From: JALORV01 sp035498175
GTDB lineage: Bacteria > Pseudomonadota > Gammaproteobacteria > Burkholderiales > Burkholderiaceae_F
Direction of reading: 5' to 3'
Assembly (NCBI GenBank): GCA_035498175.1
Contig: DATKAJ010000025.1
Coordinates: 62,001-126,000 of the forward strand
DNA: 64,000 bases
Shown in pieces: positions 55,921 through 64,000 of this stretch. Every line of letters begins with the position of its first letter. Positions within the stretch are counted from its first letter, which is position 1. Both the position numbers and the translations under genes were made by a program. The notes beneath the pieces are model-generated. The model worked only from the letters and a program-made list of their open reading frames with translations, was not told the origin of the DNA and ran no database searches.

Positions 55921-56841
55921 ATGGACGCCACGATGACGACGACCAAGACTTACTTCGCCGTACCGCAGCACGCCGTCGCGTTCCTCGGCCTCGGCGTCAT
56001 GGGGTATCCGATGGCGGGCCACCTCGCTCGCGCCGGACACCAGGTGACGGTCTACAACCGCACTGCGAAGAAGGCTGACCAGTGGGTCGAGGAGTACGGC
56101 GGCCGCGCTGCGCACACACCGCGCGAGGCGGCGCTCGGCGCGCAGATCGTCTTTTCCTGCGTCGGCAACGACGACGACCTGCGAAGTGTGATGGTCGGCG
56201 ACGACGGCGCGCTGGCCGGCATGACGCGCGACGCGATCGCGTTCGACAACACGACGGCTTCGGCGCGCGTCGCGCGCGAACTTCACGCCGTGGCGCGCAG
56301 CCGCGGACAGCACTTCATCGACGCGCCGGTATCCGGCGGTCAGGCGGGCGCCGTGAACGGCGCCCTGACCGTGATGTGCGGCGGTGACCTGGCGCCGTTC
56401 GAGCGCGCACAGCCGGTGGCGATGGCGTTTTCCAAGGCGGTTACGCGGATCGGCGAGTCCGGCGCCGGACAGCTTGCCAAGATGGTGAATCAGATCTGCA
56501 TCGCCGGCCTAGTGCAGGGACTTGCCGAAGGCATCAATTTCGGCCAGGCCGCCGGCCTCGACATGAAACTGGTACTGCAGGTGATTGGCAAGGGTGCGGC
56601 GCAAAGCTGGCAGATGGAAAACCGCGGCGCGACGATGATCGACGACAAGTTCGATTTCGGTTTCGCGGTCGACTGGATGCGCAAGGACCTCGGGCTGTGC
56701 CTAGACGAGGCGCGTGCCAATGGCGCGCCCTTGCCGGTCGCCGCACTGATCGACCAGTTCTATGCCGACGTGCAGGCAAGAGGAGGCCGGCGCTGGGACA
56801 CCTCGTCGTTGATCCGGCGCCTGCGCCACGCCCACAAGTAG
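55921..56841 (+). CDS. 3-hydroxyisobutyrate-dehydrogenase-family oxidoreductase
   Basis: A 306-residue NAD(P)-dependent beta-hydroxyacid dehydrogenase. VAFLGLGVMGYPMAGHLARA is the dinucleotide-binding fold, FIDAPVSGGQAGAVNGALTV the substrate-binding motif, and AGQLAKMVNQI carries the catalytic Lys. MDAT at 55921 or the second Met at 55933 may be the start. Substrate could be 3-hydroxyisobutyrate, glyoxylate or tartronate semialdehyde. The upstream 254 bases hold no gene; TAGAAT near 55897 could be a -10. Confidence 0.92.
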   Translation: MDATMTTTKTYFAVPQHAVAFLGLGVMGYPMAGHLARAGHQVTVYNRTAKKADQWVEEYGGRAAHTPREAALGAQIVFSCVGNDDDLRSVMVGDDGALAGMTRDAIAFDNTTASARVARELHAVARSRGQHFIDAPVSGGQAGAVNGALTVMCGGDLAPFERAQPVAMAFSKAVTRIGESGAGQLAKMVNQICIAGLVQGLAEGINFGQAAGLDMKLVLQVIGKGAAQSWQMENRGATMIDDKFDFGFAVDWMRKDLGLCLDEARANGAPLPVAALIDQFYADVQARGGRRWDTSSLIRRLRHAHK

Positions 56842-56855
56842 GGACCGACTGGCCG

Positions 56856-57428
56856 ATGGACGCGGGCCGGCTCGATCGCGAACTGGCGGCACTGCGGCCG
56901 ACGCTGCTGCGGGTCGCGCGGCTGCAGCTGCGCAACGACGCCTGGGCCGAGGATGCCGTGTCGGAGACACTGATCGCCGCGCTCGAGGGCCGCGAGCGCT
57001 TTGGCGGGCAGTCGCAGCTCTCGACCTGGGTCGTCGGCATCCTGAAGCACAAGATCATCGACCAGTTCCGGCGCGGCGGCCGCGAGGTCTCGGTCGATGC
57101 CATCGCGCAGGACGCCGGGGACGACGAGGTCGAGCAGATCTTCCGCGCTGACGGCCACCGGGTCAGTCCGCCGCTCGACTGGGGCGATCCGGAAGCCTCG
57201 CTCGCTCGCGTGCAGTTCTTCGACGTGCTGCAAATGTGCATCGACCGCCTCCCGGCGCAGCTGGGCCGGGTCTTCATGATGCGCGAATGGCTCGAGCTCG
57301 AGATCGCCGAAATCTGTAAGGAACTCGGCATTACCGCGACCAACTGTTCGGTCATGATGTTCCGGGCCCGCATGCGGCTACGCGAGTGCCTTGAAATGAG
57401 CGGATTCGGAGGCGAGAGCAAGACATGA
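56856..57428 (+). CDS. ECF-type RNA polymerase sigma factor
   Basis: A 190-residue sigma-70-family factor from ATG 56856. Region 2 includes DAWAEDAVSETLIAALEGRE and FGGQSQLSTWVVGILKHKII; region 4 includes RLPAQLGRVFMMREWLELEI and EICKELGITATNCSVMMFRA. It shows the sigma-E-like pattern with long linker. It overlaps the anti-sigma gene by four bases (ATGA), so both are made together. The upstream neighbour ends 14 bases before. Confidence 0.9.
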   Translation: MDAGRLDRELAALRPTLLRVARLQLRNDAWAEDAVSETLIAALEGRERFGGQSQLSTWVVGILKHKIIDQFRRGGREVSVDAIAQDAGDDEVEQIFRADGHRVSPPLDWGDPEASLARVQFFDVLQMCIDRLPAQLGRVFMMREWLELEIAEICKELGITATNCSVMMFRARMRLRECLEMSGFGGESKT

Positions 57429-57607
57429 GACGCATGCTGATCTCCTGCAGCGAGGCGCATCGCCTGCTGTCGGATCGCATGGACAAGGATCTGGCACATG
57501 GGCGCTCGTGGCGGCTGTGGCTGCACCTGCGCTTCTGCGACGCGTGTTCGCGTGTCGAACGCCAGCTTGAACTGATCCGTTCAGCGATGCGGCGCCTCGG
57601 GTCCTGA
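57425..57607 (+). CDS. Small zinc-finger anti-sigma factor
   Basis: A 60-residue protein with Cys8-x3-His12 and His34-x3-Cys38-x2-Cys41, the zinc-binding anti-sigma (ZAS/zf-HC2) pattern. It lacks the usual transmembrane and periplasmic part, so it is a cytoplasmic, probably redox-responsive inhibitor of the overlapping sigma factor. Confidence 0.85.
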   Translation: MRRMLISCSEAHRLLSDRMDKDLAHGRSWRLWLHLRFCDACSRVERQLELIRSAMRRLGS

Positions 57608-57700
57608 GGCCGCCCTGCGGATCCGAACTCCGCGATAACGGGTGCGCCCTCCTCTGCAGCTCCGAGGGCTTTGGATCCTTCAACATCCTTCCGTGCATCG

Positions 57701-58399
57701 ATGTCCGACGCATCGCGCACCGAGTCTCCGCGGGCCGTGCTCGCGCTCGGCATGGTAGGTGCCCTCGGCGAGGAACTTCTCGCTGCGCTGGTCGCGGCCC
57801 CGCGGGTCCGGCTCGTCCACGTCGGACTGGAGCAGCCCATCGTCTCTGCCATGGCGAAGTACCGGCCATGGGTCATCGGCGGTTCGATCATCGCCGCCGA
57901 CGATGCCTACGTCTGCCTGACCGGTCCAGAAACCTTTGCATCCCGCGCATCGCCGGTGCGGCGTTTCAACGCGGACACGCTGCTCGAAGCAGCGCGGATC
58001 GCACAAGGCGCCGGGGCACGGCGGCTGGTGATCGTGTCGCCGCTCTCTGCCCTGCTGCAGATGAACGCGGCCTCCCACACTGTGTCGACCGAACAGGAAT
58101 TCGAACTCGTGCAGATGGGGTTCGAGACGCTGATCATCGTCCGTCCGACCGCCGCAGAACTTGCCGATTCGGCCGGTCCGTGGCTCGGCCGGGCCGTTCG
58201 CTCGCTCGGTCGCATGGCGCTGGAGATCATGTTGCCGGCGCAGGTGCAGGCGCTGCAGCCGCGGACCGCTGCGATCGCGATCCTCGCCGCTGTGGCGCCG
58301 CTGCATGGCGGCGTCCACGTGATCGGAGCACGCGAGCTGCTGGCCATCGTCGAGGAGACGATACCTGCGCTTGCACCGAAGCGCGTGAAACTGCGCTGA
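57701..58399 (+). CDS. Rossmann-fold NAD(P)-binding protein
   Basis: A 232-residue protein from ATG 57701. Its N-terminus VLALGMVGALGEELLAALVA and the middle ARRLVIVSPLSALLQMN have the alternating pattern of atypical short-chain dehydrogenase/NAD-dependent epimerase-like proteins, but the glycine motif is imperfect. Exact function unknown. Ends nine bases before the convergent VOC gene. Confidence 0.6.
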   Translation: MSDASRTESPRAVLALGMVGALGEELLAALVAAPRVRLVHVGLEQPIVSAMAKYRPWVIGGSIIAADDAYVCLTGPETFASRASPVRRFNADTLLEAARIAQGAGARRLVIVSPLSALLQMNAASHTVSTEQEFELVQMGFETLIIVRPTAAELADSAGPWLGRAVRSLGRMALEIMLPAQVQALQPRTAAIAILAAVAPLHGGVHVIGARELLAIVEETIPALAPKRVKLR

Positions 58400-58408
58400 G
58401 CGGAAGAT

Positions 58409-58777
58409 TCAGACTTTCGGCTTGTGGCAGACCGCTTCGATGTTGTGCCCGTCGGGTCCAATGACGAAGGCGCCGTAGTAGTTCGCGTGGTAATGCGGAC
58501 GCAGGCCGGGCGCGCCGTTGTCCTTGCCGCCCGCGGCGAGCGCCGCGCGGTAGAAAGCGTCGACCTCGGCGCGGTTCTGGGCAGCGAATGCGATGTGAAG
58601 ATGGGCAGGACGCTCCTGGGTCTCGAAGAGCCAGAGCGACGGTTTGTTGGCCTGCCCGATGCCTACACCGTAGGGGCCTTCCATCACGACACCCGCCTTC
58701 AACGGCGCGAGTGCCTGAACGAAGAACGCCTTGGTCTGGGTCAAATTGGACACACCGAAACTCACGTGATCAAACAT
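58409..58777 (-). CDS. VOC-family (glyoxalase-like) protein
   Basis: A 122-residue vicinal-oxygen-chelate protein. It begins MFDHVSFGVSNLTQTKAFF with the first metal-type His, HLHIAFAAQNRAEVDAFYRA follows, and YYGAFVIGPDGHNIEAV gives the last motif with the Glu ligand. Substrate unknown; related small VOC proteins include dioxygenases and resistance proteins. Confidence 0.88.
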   Translation of the reverse strand: MFDHVSFGVSNLTQTKAFFVQALAPLKAGVVMEGPYGVGIGQANKPSLWLFETQERPAHLHIAFAAQNRAEVDAFYRAALAAGGKDNGAPGLRPHYHANYYGAFVIGPDGHNIEAVCHKPKV

Positions 58778-58837
58778 TGCTCCTCCGCAAAGTAATGGCG
58801 ATGCATCGGCCGCCGAACCGCCCGGCGCCGCGCCGGC

Positions 58838-58912
58838 TCAGCGCCGGTTCCGCGGATGTTGACGCGCCAGGCGCTCATTGCCGCGCTTGTAGTTGCCGGT
58901 GGTCCGTGCCAT
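58838..58912 (-). CDS. Very small basic ORF, coupled to its upstream neighbour
   Basis: A 24-residue ORF from ATG 58912 that overlaps the upstream ORF's TGA (TGATG). It starts MARTTGNYKRGNERLAR and is strongly basic. Codon choice looks coding, but length makes this uncertain. Confidence 0.3.
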   Translation of the reverse strand: MARTTGNYKRGNERLARQHPRNRR

Positions 58913-59082
58913 CAACTGCTGGGCATCGAGTTCCGTCCCGACTCGACTTCTGCCAGGAAATTCACGGCTTCGTGGCCCCTGAGCGTGGCGGCGAGGCGAC
59001 CGCGATGGAAGACCTCGACCTGCCCATTCTTGCGCGCTTGGTAGGCGAAGCCCAGGTCATGGCCGGCCGGTTCCGCAGTCAT
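58912..59082 (-). CDS. Small hypothetical protein
   Basis: A 56-residue ORF from ATG 59082 to TGA 58912-58914. GFAYQARKNGQVEVFHRGRL and AATLRGHEAVNFLAEVE read like a compact folded domain with balanced charges, not noise. I do not recognise the family. Overlaps the next small ORF by its stop. Confidence 0.45.
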   Translation of the reverse strand: MTAEPAGHDLGFAYQARKNGQVEVFHRGRLAATLRGHEAVNFLAEVESGRNSMPSS

Positions 59083-59117
59083 CTTTCCAGCCTTGCGTGG
59101 AACTCGCGTCGTGATCG

Positions 59118-59330
59118 CTAGTGCGAGCCGCCGTCGGCGCCGCCATCCGAGGCGCCGCCGTCTGCATGTCCGGAATCATGATGGCCGTGAGATCCAACGT
59201 CGATCGTCGGCACGAAATTCGCGCCCGCGTCGCCATCCGCGCCAATGCGCCTGCGACGCGAGCGCGACACTCCAAACAGCGCCACCGCAAAAACCGCAGC
59301 AAGCGCGACCCCGGCAACGAGCAGCTTCAT
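59118..59330 (-). CDS. Hypothetical membrane-anchored His/Gly/Asp-rich protein
   Basis: A 70-residue ORF. One hydrophobic segment (LLVAGVALAAVFAVALFGVS) is followed by RSRRRR and a tail rich in His, Asp, Ser and Gly (GHHDSGHADGG), which suggests metal binding. Family unknown. Confidence 0.5.
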   Translation of the reverse strand: MKLLVAGVALAAVFAVALFGVSRSRRRRIGADGDAGANFVPTIDVGSHGHHDSGHADGGASDGGADGGSH

Positions 59331-59389
59331 GGCACTCCCAGGCAGAGATCGAAGTCTCGGATGTTTCGACCGCGTGAATCACCGTTCGC

Positions 59390-59986
59390 TTACGACTTGC
59401 ACGCGATGGCCGTGGCGAAGACCTTGCGTGTATCGCGCGGGGCTGGAAACTCCTGGATCGTGTAGGACAGAAGGTCCCAGCCGGCAAAGGCCTGCCGCAG
59501 CTGCTCGCGTTCGAACAGGCAGTAGCCCTCCGCCGCAAACATGTCCATGTAGGTTGTGCCTGCGATCAGTACGTTGACGACGGCGAGTCCGCCCGGCCGC
59601 ACGTGCACCTGGATCTGGGCCAGTTGTCTCAGCGCAGTCGGACAGTCGAAGAACATGAGCAGGCCGATGCACACGATCGCGTCGAACTCCTCCTGGATCA
59701 TGTAGCTGCTCAGATCGGCCAGCTCGGCGTGCAGCGGCAGTTTCTCCCGCGCAGCGACCAATTGAACATGATCGATCGCCACCGGGCTTGCGTCCAGTGC
59801 GAGCACGGAGCATCCGCGCCGCGCAGCCTCGACGGCGAGGTTGCCCAGGCCGCAGCCATAGTCGAGCACCTTGCCCTGCAGATGCGGCAACGCGGCGCCC
59901 TCGAACGGGTTCAGGGCGTGCTCGCCGGCGTCCAGTTGCTGACGAAACTGGTCGTCGAAGAACTGGATGCTGCGCCCGACGTTCAT
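59390..59986 (-). CDS. SAM-dependent methyltransferase (TehB-like)
   Basis: A 198-residue methyltransferase from ATG 59986. LQGKVLDYGCGLGNLAVEAA is motif I, VLALDASPVAIDHV motif II, and EEFDAIVCIGLLMFF motif IV. The class resembles TehB. It belongs to a minus-strand run with a second methyltransferase and an SDR upstream. Confidence 0.82.
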   Translation of the reverse strand: MNVGRSIQFFDDQFRQQLDAGEHALNPFEGAALPHLQGKVLDYGCGLGNLAVEAARRGCSVLALDASPVAIDHVQLVAAREKLPLHAELADLSSYMIQEEFDAIVCIGLLMFFDCPTALRQLAQIQVHVRPGGLAVVNVLIAGTTYMDMFAAEGYCLFEREQLRQAFAGWDLLSYTIQEFPAPRDTRKVFATAIACKS

Positions 59987-60020
59987 TGCGCTGGCGGGAT
60001 GGGTGCGGCTGCCGGGGTCT

Positions 60021-60824
60021 TCACGGCGCATTGCCCGCAGAATCGCCGGTCGGCTTCAGCGCCCTCGTCGCAAAGGCTACGGGGCAATGCCTGCTGAGCA
60101 GCCAGGAATCGTCGAGCCAACCGTCTTCGTAGAACCCGGCGAGCACGAAGCCGGCCCGCAGCTGTCCGCCGATCTGCGCGTCGAGCGAGTGGCTGTACTC
60201 CAGCGGCTCCCCACGCGCGACCTTCTTCTGCAGTTCCTCCGGCGCGAGGCTTTCGATGTCGGCGTACGGCAGCGTGTACCGCACCGTGAGCACCCCGGTG
60301 GCATCGGCCTCGTCGTGGTTGAACATAAAGATATCCGGATTCATGAATCCAGCCAGCAAAGCACCCCCCGGACGCAGCACCCGATGACACTCGCGCCAGA
60401 CGCGGCGCACGTCGGGCGCAAAGACATTCGAGGCGGGGTGGAACACGAGATCGAATGCGGCGTCTGCCAGCGCCGAGAGATCGGCCATGTCACCGCGCAT
60501 GCACCGCACCTCGAGGCCCTCTCGCTCGGCCACCGTCCGGTCCTTCGCAAGCTGTTCGTCGGACAGGTCGAAGCTGGTGACGTGGGCCCCGGCCGCCGCG
60601 AGGATCGGAGCCTGTTGCCCGCCGCCCGAAGCGAGGCACAGCACGGAGCGGCCGCGAAGCTCGCCGAACCATGGACGCGGCACGTACGCGCGCGGCGTCA
60701 GCACGATCTGCCAGTCGCCGCGGCGCGCGCGCGCAATCACTTCGGCCGATACCGGTTGCGACCAGACGCTGCCGGCCTGCGATTCGCGGTTCCAGGCCCT
60801 GCGGTTGTGTTCGACAGCGTCCAT
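60021..60824 (-). CDS. Class I SAM-dependent methyltransferase
   Basis: A 267-residue enzyme. RSVLCLASGGGQQAPILAAA is motif I (with a Gly-rich loop), HVTSFDLSDEQLAKD motif II, and FDLVFHPASNVFAPDVRRVW motif IV; RVLRPGGALLAGF is the typical post-motif. The start overlaps the SDR stop by one base. Substrate unknown. Confidence 0.87.
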   Translation of the reverse strand: MDAVEHNRRAWNRESQAGSVWSQPVSAEVIARARRGDWQIVLTPRAYVPRPWFGELRGRSVLCLASGGGQQAPILAAAGAHVTSFDLSDEQLAKDRTVAEREGLEVRCMRGDMADLSALADAAFDLVFHPASNVFAPDVRRVWRECHRVLRPGGALLAGFMNPDIFMFNHDEADATGVLTVRYTLPYADIESLAPEELQKKVARGEPLEYSHSLDAQIGGQLRAGFVLAGFYEDGWLDDSWLLSRHCPVAFATRALKPTGDSAGNAP

Positions 60825-61576
60825 CAGCCGAGCAGCTGCCCGCCGTCGACCGCGATCGTCTGCCCGGTCACCCAGCGCGCATGCGATGAAGCGAGGAAGA
60901 GCGCAACTTCGGCGATCTCCTCCGGCGTGCCGAGTCGGCCGAACGGGATTCGGCCCAGTGTCTGTGCGTAGAGCGGGTCCGCCGCCAGGCGACGCTCCTC
61001 CCAGAAGCCACCGGGAAACTCGATCGAGCCCGGAGCAATGCAGTTGACGCGGATCCTCTGGCGAGCAAGCGCCGCCGCCTGGCTCGTCGTCAGGTTCATC
61101 ATCGCGGCCTTGACTGCTGCGTACCCGGGTGCGCGCAGCGACGGCCGGAAGCCCGAGATCGACGAGATGTTGACGATCGAACCGCCTGCAGTGCGCTGCA
61201 GGAACGGCACCGCCGCCTGTGTCGCACGCACTGTGGCCATGACGTCGACCGCGAGCCCAGCGCTCCAGCCCGCTTCGTCATCGCCCATCCCCAAGCCCGA
61301 AGCGTTGTTGATCAGCACGTCGATGCCGCCGAGCGCCGCGCCGGCTTCAGCAACATAGGCGCGCACGGCAGGACCATCGGCGACGTCGCACGCCGCTGCG
61401 TGCACACGGCGGCCCGTCGCCGCGAGTTCGGCCCGCGTGCGCTCGAGCGCTGCCGCGCCGCGCGCGCAGATCGAGACATCGGCCCGTGCATCTGCAAACG
61501 CGCGTGCGATGGCGCGGCCGATGCCACGGCTGCCTCCCGTGACGACGACGCGCCGGTCATGAAAGTCGAAGCCCAT
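60824..61576 (-). CDS. Short-chain dehydrogenase/reductase
   Basis: A 250-residue classical SDR. VVVTGGSRGIGRAIARAFAD is the cofactor loop, LINNASG the NNAG-type motif, NISSISGF carries the catalytic Ser, and YAAVKAAMMNL the Tyr-x3-Lys. It heads the run of three minus-strand genes. Substrate unknown. Confidence 0.93.
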   Translation of the reverse strand: MGFDFHDRRVVVTGGSRGIGRAIARAFADARADVSICARGAAALERTRAELAATGRRVHAAACDVADGPAVRAYVAEAGAALGGIDVLINNASGLGMGDDEAGWSAGLAVDVMATVRATQAAVPFLQRTAGGSIVNISSISGFRPSLRAPGYAAVKAAMMNLTTSQAAALARQRIRVNCIAPGSIEFPGGFWEERRLAADPLYAQTLGRIPFGRLGTPEEIAEVALFLASSHARWVTGQTIAVDGGQLLG

Positions 61577-61710
61577 CAGCGCCCCCTTTGCATGACAGAG
61601 GGTGCGCAGTCTAGCCCCGGGCGGTTCGGCGAGCTCCTTAACAATTTCTTAGGAATCCGTGAGCGAAGAATTACGAACGCGCGGAGCGCGGTCTGACTAC
61701 CGTGTCGACC

Positions 61711-62748
61711 ATGAAATCCGTCGCATTCTTCGCCCTGACACTGGCCGTGGCCGCTGCGGCGGTGGCCGCGCCTGCCGGACCGCCGCCGCTGCCGGCGCGT
61801 CTCAGCGATACCGGCCTGTTCCAGCCGGGCTCGACCACGGCGGTGCGCGAGGGCGTGATCGCCTTCTCGCCGCAATATCCGCTGTGGTCGGACGGCACGC
61901 GCAAGCGCCGCTGGATCTGGCTGCCGCCCGGCACCACGATCGACGCGAGCCACGTCGACGCTTGGGAGTTTCCGGTCGGCACGCGCCTCTGGAAGGAGTT
62001 CAGCTACGGATCGCGCGTCGAGACGCGCACGATCGAGCGGCTCGCCGACGGCTCATGGCGGTTTGCCACCTATGTCTGGAACGCGGCAGGCACCGATGCC
62101 GAACTCGCACCCGAGGACGGGACCGTCGTCGCCGTGGCCGACGCACCGAATGGCCGTTACGGCGTTCCTGCCCGCGGCGACTGCCTCGCCTGCCACGAGG
62201 GCGCGTCCGTGCCGGTACTCGGGTTTTCGGCGCTGCAACTCTCGTCCGATCGCGATCCACTCGCCCCGCATGCGGACGCGAAGCGGGCCGGCCTGCTCGA
62301 CCTGAAGGTGCTGGCTGCGCGTGGCCTGCTGCGCGGCCTGCCGCAGCAGCTGCTCGCGATTCCGCCGCGCATCGATGCTCCGACGCCGGTCGCACGCGCT
62401 GCGCTCGGTTATCTGCACGGGAATTGCGGGCATTGTCACAACGCCGCAGGTGCACTGACCGGCCTGGAACTCGTGCTGGCGCAGCAGGCCGATGCCAGCG
62501 CAGACAGCGCGGAGCGCACGCTGCAGTCCCTGCTCGGGCATTCGAGCCGCTTCCGGCCCGCCAACGCGGAAGCGGCACAGCGCATCGCCGCCGGCCACGG
62601 CAGCAGCGTGCTCACGTTGCGCATGAAGACGGACAACCCGCTCGCCCGCATGCCGCCGCTCGGCGTGCAGGTGGTGGACACCGAAGGCGTCGCCCTGATC
62701 GAACGCTGGATCTCAAACGACCTGCAAGCCTCGCTATCAACCCGCTAG
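61711..62748 (+). CDS. Secreted di-heme c-type cytochrome-like protein
   Basis: A 345-residue periplasmic protein from ATG 61711 (GTG 61702 is an alternative). After a signal peptide (VAFFALTLAVAAAAVAAPA), two CxxCH haem sites are visible: CLACH in RGDCLACHEG and CGHCH in NCGHCHNAAG. SPQYPLWSDGTRKRRWIWLP is shared with a family of haem proteins of the SO2930 type. It is followed ten bases later by a monohaem cytochrome gene. Confidence 0.82.
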   Translation: MKSVAFFALTLAVAAAAVAAPAGPPPLPARLSDTGLFQPGSTTAVREGVIAFSPQYPLWSDGTRKRRWIWLPPGTTIDASHVDAWEFPVGTRLWKEFSYGSRVETRTIERLADGSWRFATYVWNAAGTDAELAPEDGTVVAVADAPNGRYGVPARGDCLACHEGASVPVLGFSALQLSSDRDPLAPHADAKRAGLLDLKVLAARGLLRGLPQQLLAIPPRIDAPTPVARAALGYLHGNCGHCHNAAGALTGLELVLAQQADASADSAERTLQSLLGHSSRFRPANAEAAQRIAAGHGSSVLTLRMKTDNPLARMPPLGVQVVDTEGVALIERWISNDLQASLSTR

Positions 62749-62758
62749 GAGACTCATC

Positions 62759-63337
62759 ATGAAGCGCATACCGCTCGAATTTGCCGTCCTTGCCGTTGCC
62801 GTCGCGGCCACGGTCGCCGTCGCTCGGCCCGCTCACGCCCAAGGTACGAACGACAGCGCCGACAAGCTGGCGCGGGGCAAGTACCTGGTCACGACTTCAG
62901 GCTGCAACGACTGCCACACGCCGTGGAAGATGGGCCCGAAGGGTCCCGAGCCCGACATGACGCGCATGCTGTCCGGTCATCCGGAAGGCATGGCCCTGCC
63001 GCCGGCGCCGCAACCGCAGGGCCCATGGATCGTCGCAGCGGCCGCGACCAACACCGCGTGGTCCGGTCCATGGGGTGTGAGCTTCACAGCCAACCTGACG
63101 CCGGATCCCGAAACCGGCCTCGGCAAGTGGACCCAGCGCAACTTCAGCGAAACGATCCGCACTGGCCGCCACATGGGGCGCGGCCGCCAGATCCTGCCAC
63201 CGATGCCGATCCCGATGTACAGGAACTTCACCGACGCCGATCTGGAGGCGATTTTTTCGTACCTGCAGTCGATACCGCCGATCCAGAATCGCGTGCCGGA
63301 ACCGCTGCCGCCGGCAGCATCAGTCGCGCAGAAGTAA
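62759..63337 (+). CDS. c-type cytochrome, monohaem
   Basis: A 192-residue periplasmic protein with signal peptide (FAVLAVAVAATVAVARPAHA) and one haem site CNDCH (SGCNDCHTPWKMG). A later Met in RQILPPMPIPMYRNF is a likely sixth ligand. Probably an electron donor or acceptor to the upstream di-haem protein. Confidence 0.88.
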   Translation: MKRIPLEFAVLAVAVAATVAVARPAHAQGTNDSADKLARGKYLVTTSGCNDCHTPWKMGPKGPEPDMTRMLSGHPEGMALPPAPQPQGPWIVAAAATNTAWSGPWGVSFTANLTPDPETGLGKWTQRNFSETIRTGRHMGRGRQILPPMPIPMYRNFTDADLEAIFSYLQSIPPIQNRVPEPLPPAASVAQK

Positions 63338-63399
63338 TCCGTTCTGCGCGCGCGGCGCAGGCGCGTCCTGCGCCGCCGGCTTTCGCCCTGCAGGTTGCC

Positions 63400-63786
63400 T
63401 CAGGCCCAGCTCGCCCGCTGCAGCACCGTGCGATAGCCGTCCGTGTCGGCGAAGGTGCGGCCGCGCACATCCCAGTACGGGTTGGACGACGGCACGGTTG
63501 CAAACCCCGCGCTGACCATGCGCACGCACGCATCGGTCCACTGCGCGGCGTCCGGCAGGTAGAGCACGACGAGATCTTCCGGCGTCGGGGCCGGCCGGAT
63601 CGGGTGGCGGCGCGATCGCGTGAACTCGAAGTGGTAGCCCGCATCCGGCGCGCCGAGCATCACGCCATCGAATCCGTCGTGGTCGCGGAATTCGCCGACC
63701 ACTTCCAGCCCCAGGCCGCGCCGATACAGATCGGTCGCCTGATCGAGATTGGACACCGGGCGCGCGATTCGCAGGTGCAGGGGCAT
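63400..63786 (-). CDS. VOC-family (glyoxalase-like) protein
   Basis: A 128-residue vicinal-oxygen-chelate protein: LHLRIARPVSNLDQATDLYR then GLGLEVVGEF, and a C-terminal TFADTDGYRTVLQRASW. The first ligand His is present; the final acidic ligand is not obvious, so it may be a non-catalytic or metal-free member. The stretch 63787-64000 to the window edge shows no gene I can support. Confidence 0.85.
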   Translation of the reverse strand: MPLHLRIARPVSNLDQATDLYRRGLGLEVVGEFRDHDGFDGVMLGAPDAGYHFEFTRSRRHPIRPAPTPEDLVVLYLPDAAQWTDACVRMVSAGFATVPSSNPYWDVRGRTFADTDGYRTVLQRASWA

Positions 63787-64000
63787 GGCGACTCCGTTCG
63801 AGCAATGCAGGGACGCGGGAACCGAATGTGAACATTACACAGCCGACGTACCGCATCGGCCCGCCCGAGGCTGCCGATTCCTGCGTAGTCCATCGGAGCG
63901 CGTCCGCCTAGTCTGCCTGCACGTCGATGCCACGCATCGATGAGCGACGACGGACCGCTGCGGAGCCGTCCGCGTGCCAACTGACGGACACCGACGTGTC

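Overview
This window is high-GC chromosomal DNA from a betaproteobacterium, most likely Burkholderiales-related. The signs are a purM-like/hda/HAD/pcnB/folK/dck/panB/panC run typical of that group, two Bug-type (TctC) receptors beside TctA/TctB, and the gene order queA-tgt-yajC-secD-secF. Nearly all genes use G/C at third codon positions. The assignment comes from reading synteny and motifs; no search was run.

Layout. 1-2.5 kb: the 3' end of fabI, a nitronate monooxygenase, an unknown protein and an orphan Hcp. 2.5-8.7 kb: a selenoneine locus, with senA on the minus strand together with a secreted protein and a phosphoesterase, and senB-senC-tlpA on the plus strand, followed by a frameshifted transglutaminase. 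8.7-10.9 kb: a 35-residue double-glycine-leader peptide gene divergent from a TPR/HD-GYP gene. This is the best candidate in the window for an undescribed system. 11-13.6 kb: a small RHH protein, a secreted protein, a LysR regulator and DedA. 13.7-33 kb: housekeeping genes (mutL, miaA, a PurM-like gene, hda, HAD, pcnB, folK, dck, panB, panC, tRNA-Leu, queA, tgt, yajC, secD, secF, purB, GST). A 44-bp partial copy of the tRNA-Leu 3' end lies just downstream of the tRNA.

33-43.6 kb: lipid and CoA metabolism (GDPD, hotdog protein, CaiB, acylphosphatase), a GNAT, a tripartite tricarboxylate transporter set, a second Bug receptor, a gamma-glutamyltransferase-family enzyme and a KASIII-family enzyme. 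43.6-55.7 kb: an envelope cluster. It opens with a recombination scar, where the 5' piece of a DUF3604 lipoprotein gene abuts the 3' remnant of hrpA. It continues with a Crp/Fnr-MFS operon, a DUF2092 gene, an Asn/Val-repeat protein, two outer-membrane-type proteins and two intact DUF3604 genes. Two identical TGTCG-N6-CGACA dyads sit upstream of the Crp/Fnr gene. 55.9-64 kb: a 3-hydroxyisobutyrate-dehydrogenase-like enzyme, an ECF sigma/anti-sigma pair, two VOC proteins, small ORFs, two methyltransferases, an SDR and two cytochrome-c-like proteins.

How parts work together. SenC makes selenophosphate, SenB makes a selenosugar from it, and SenA joins the selenium to hercynine; the hercynine synthase EgtD is not in this window. 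The GG-leader peptide may be a signal read by the TPR domain of the divergent protein, which would then change cyclic-di-GMP through its HD-GYP domain. That link is inference from gene arrangement and domain logic only.
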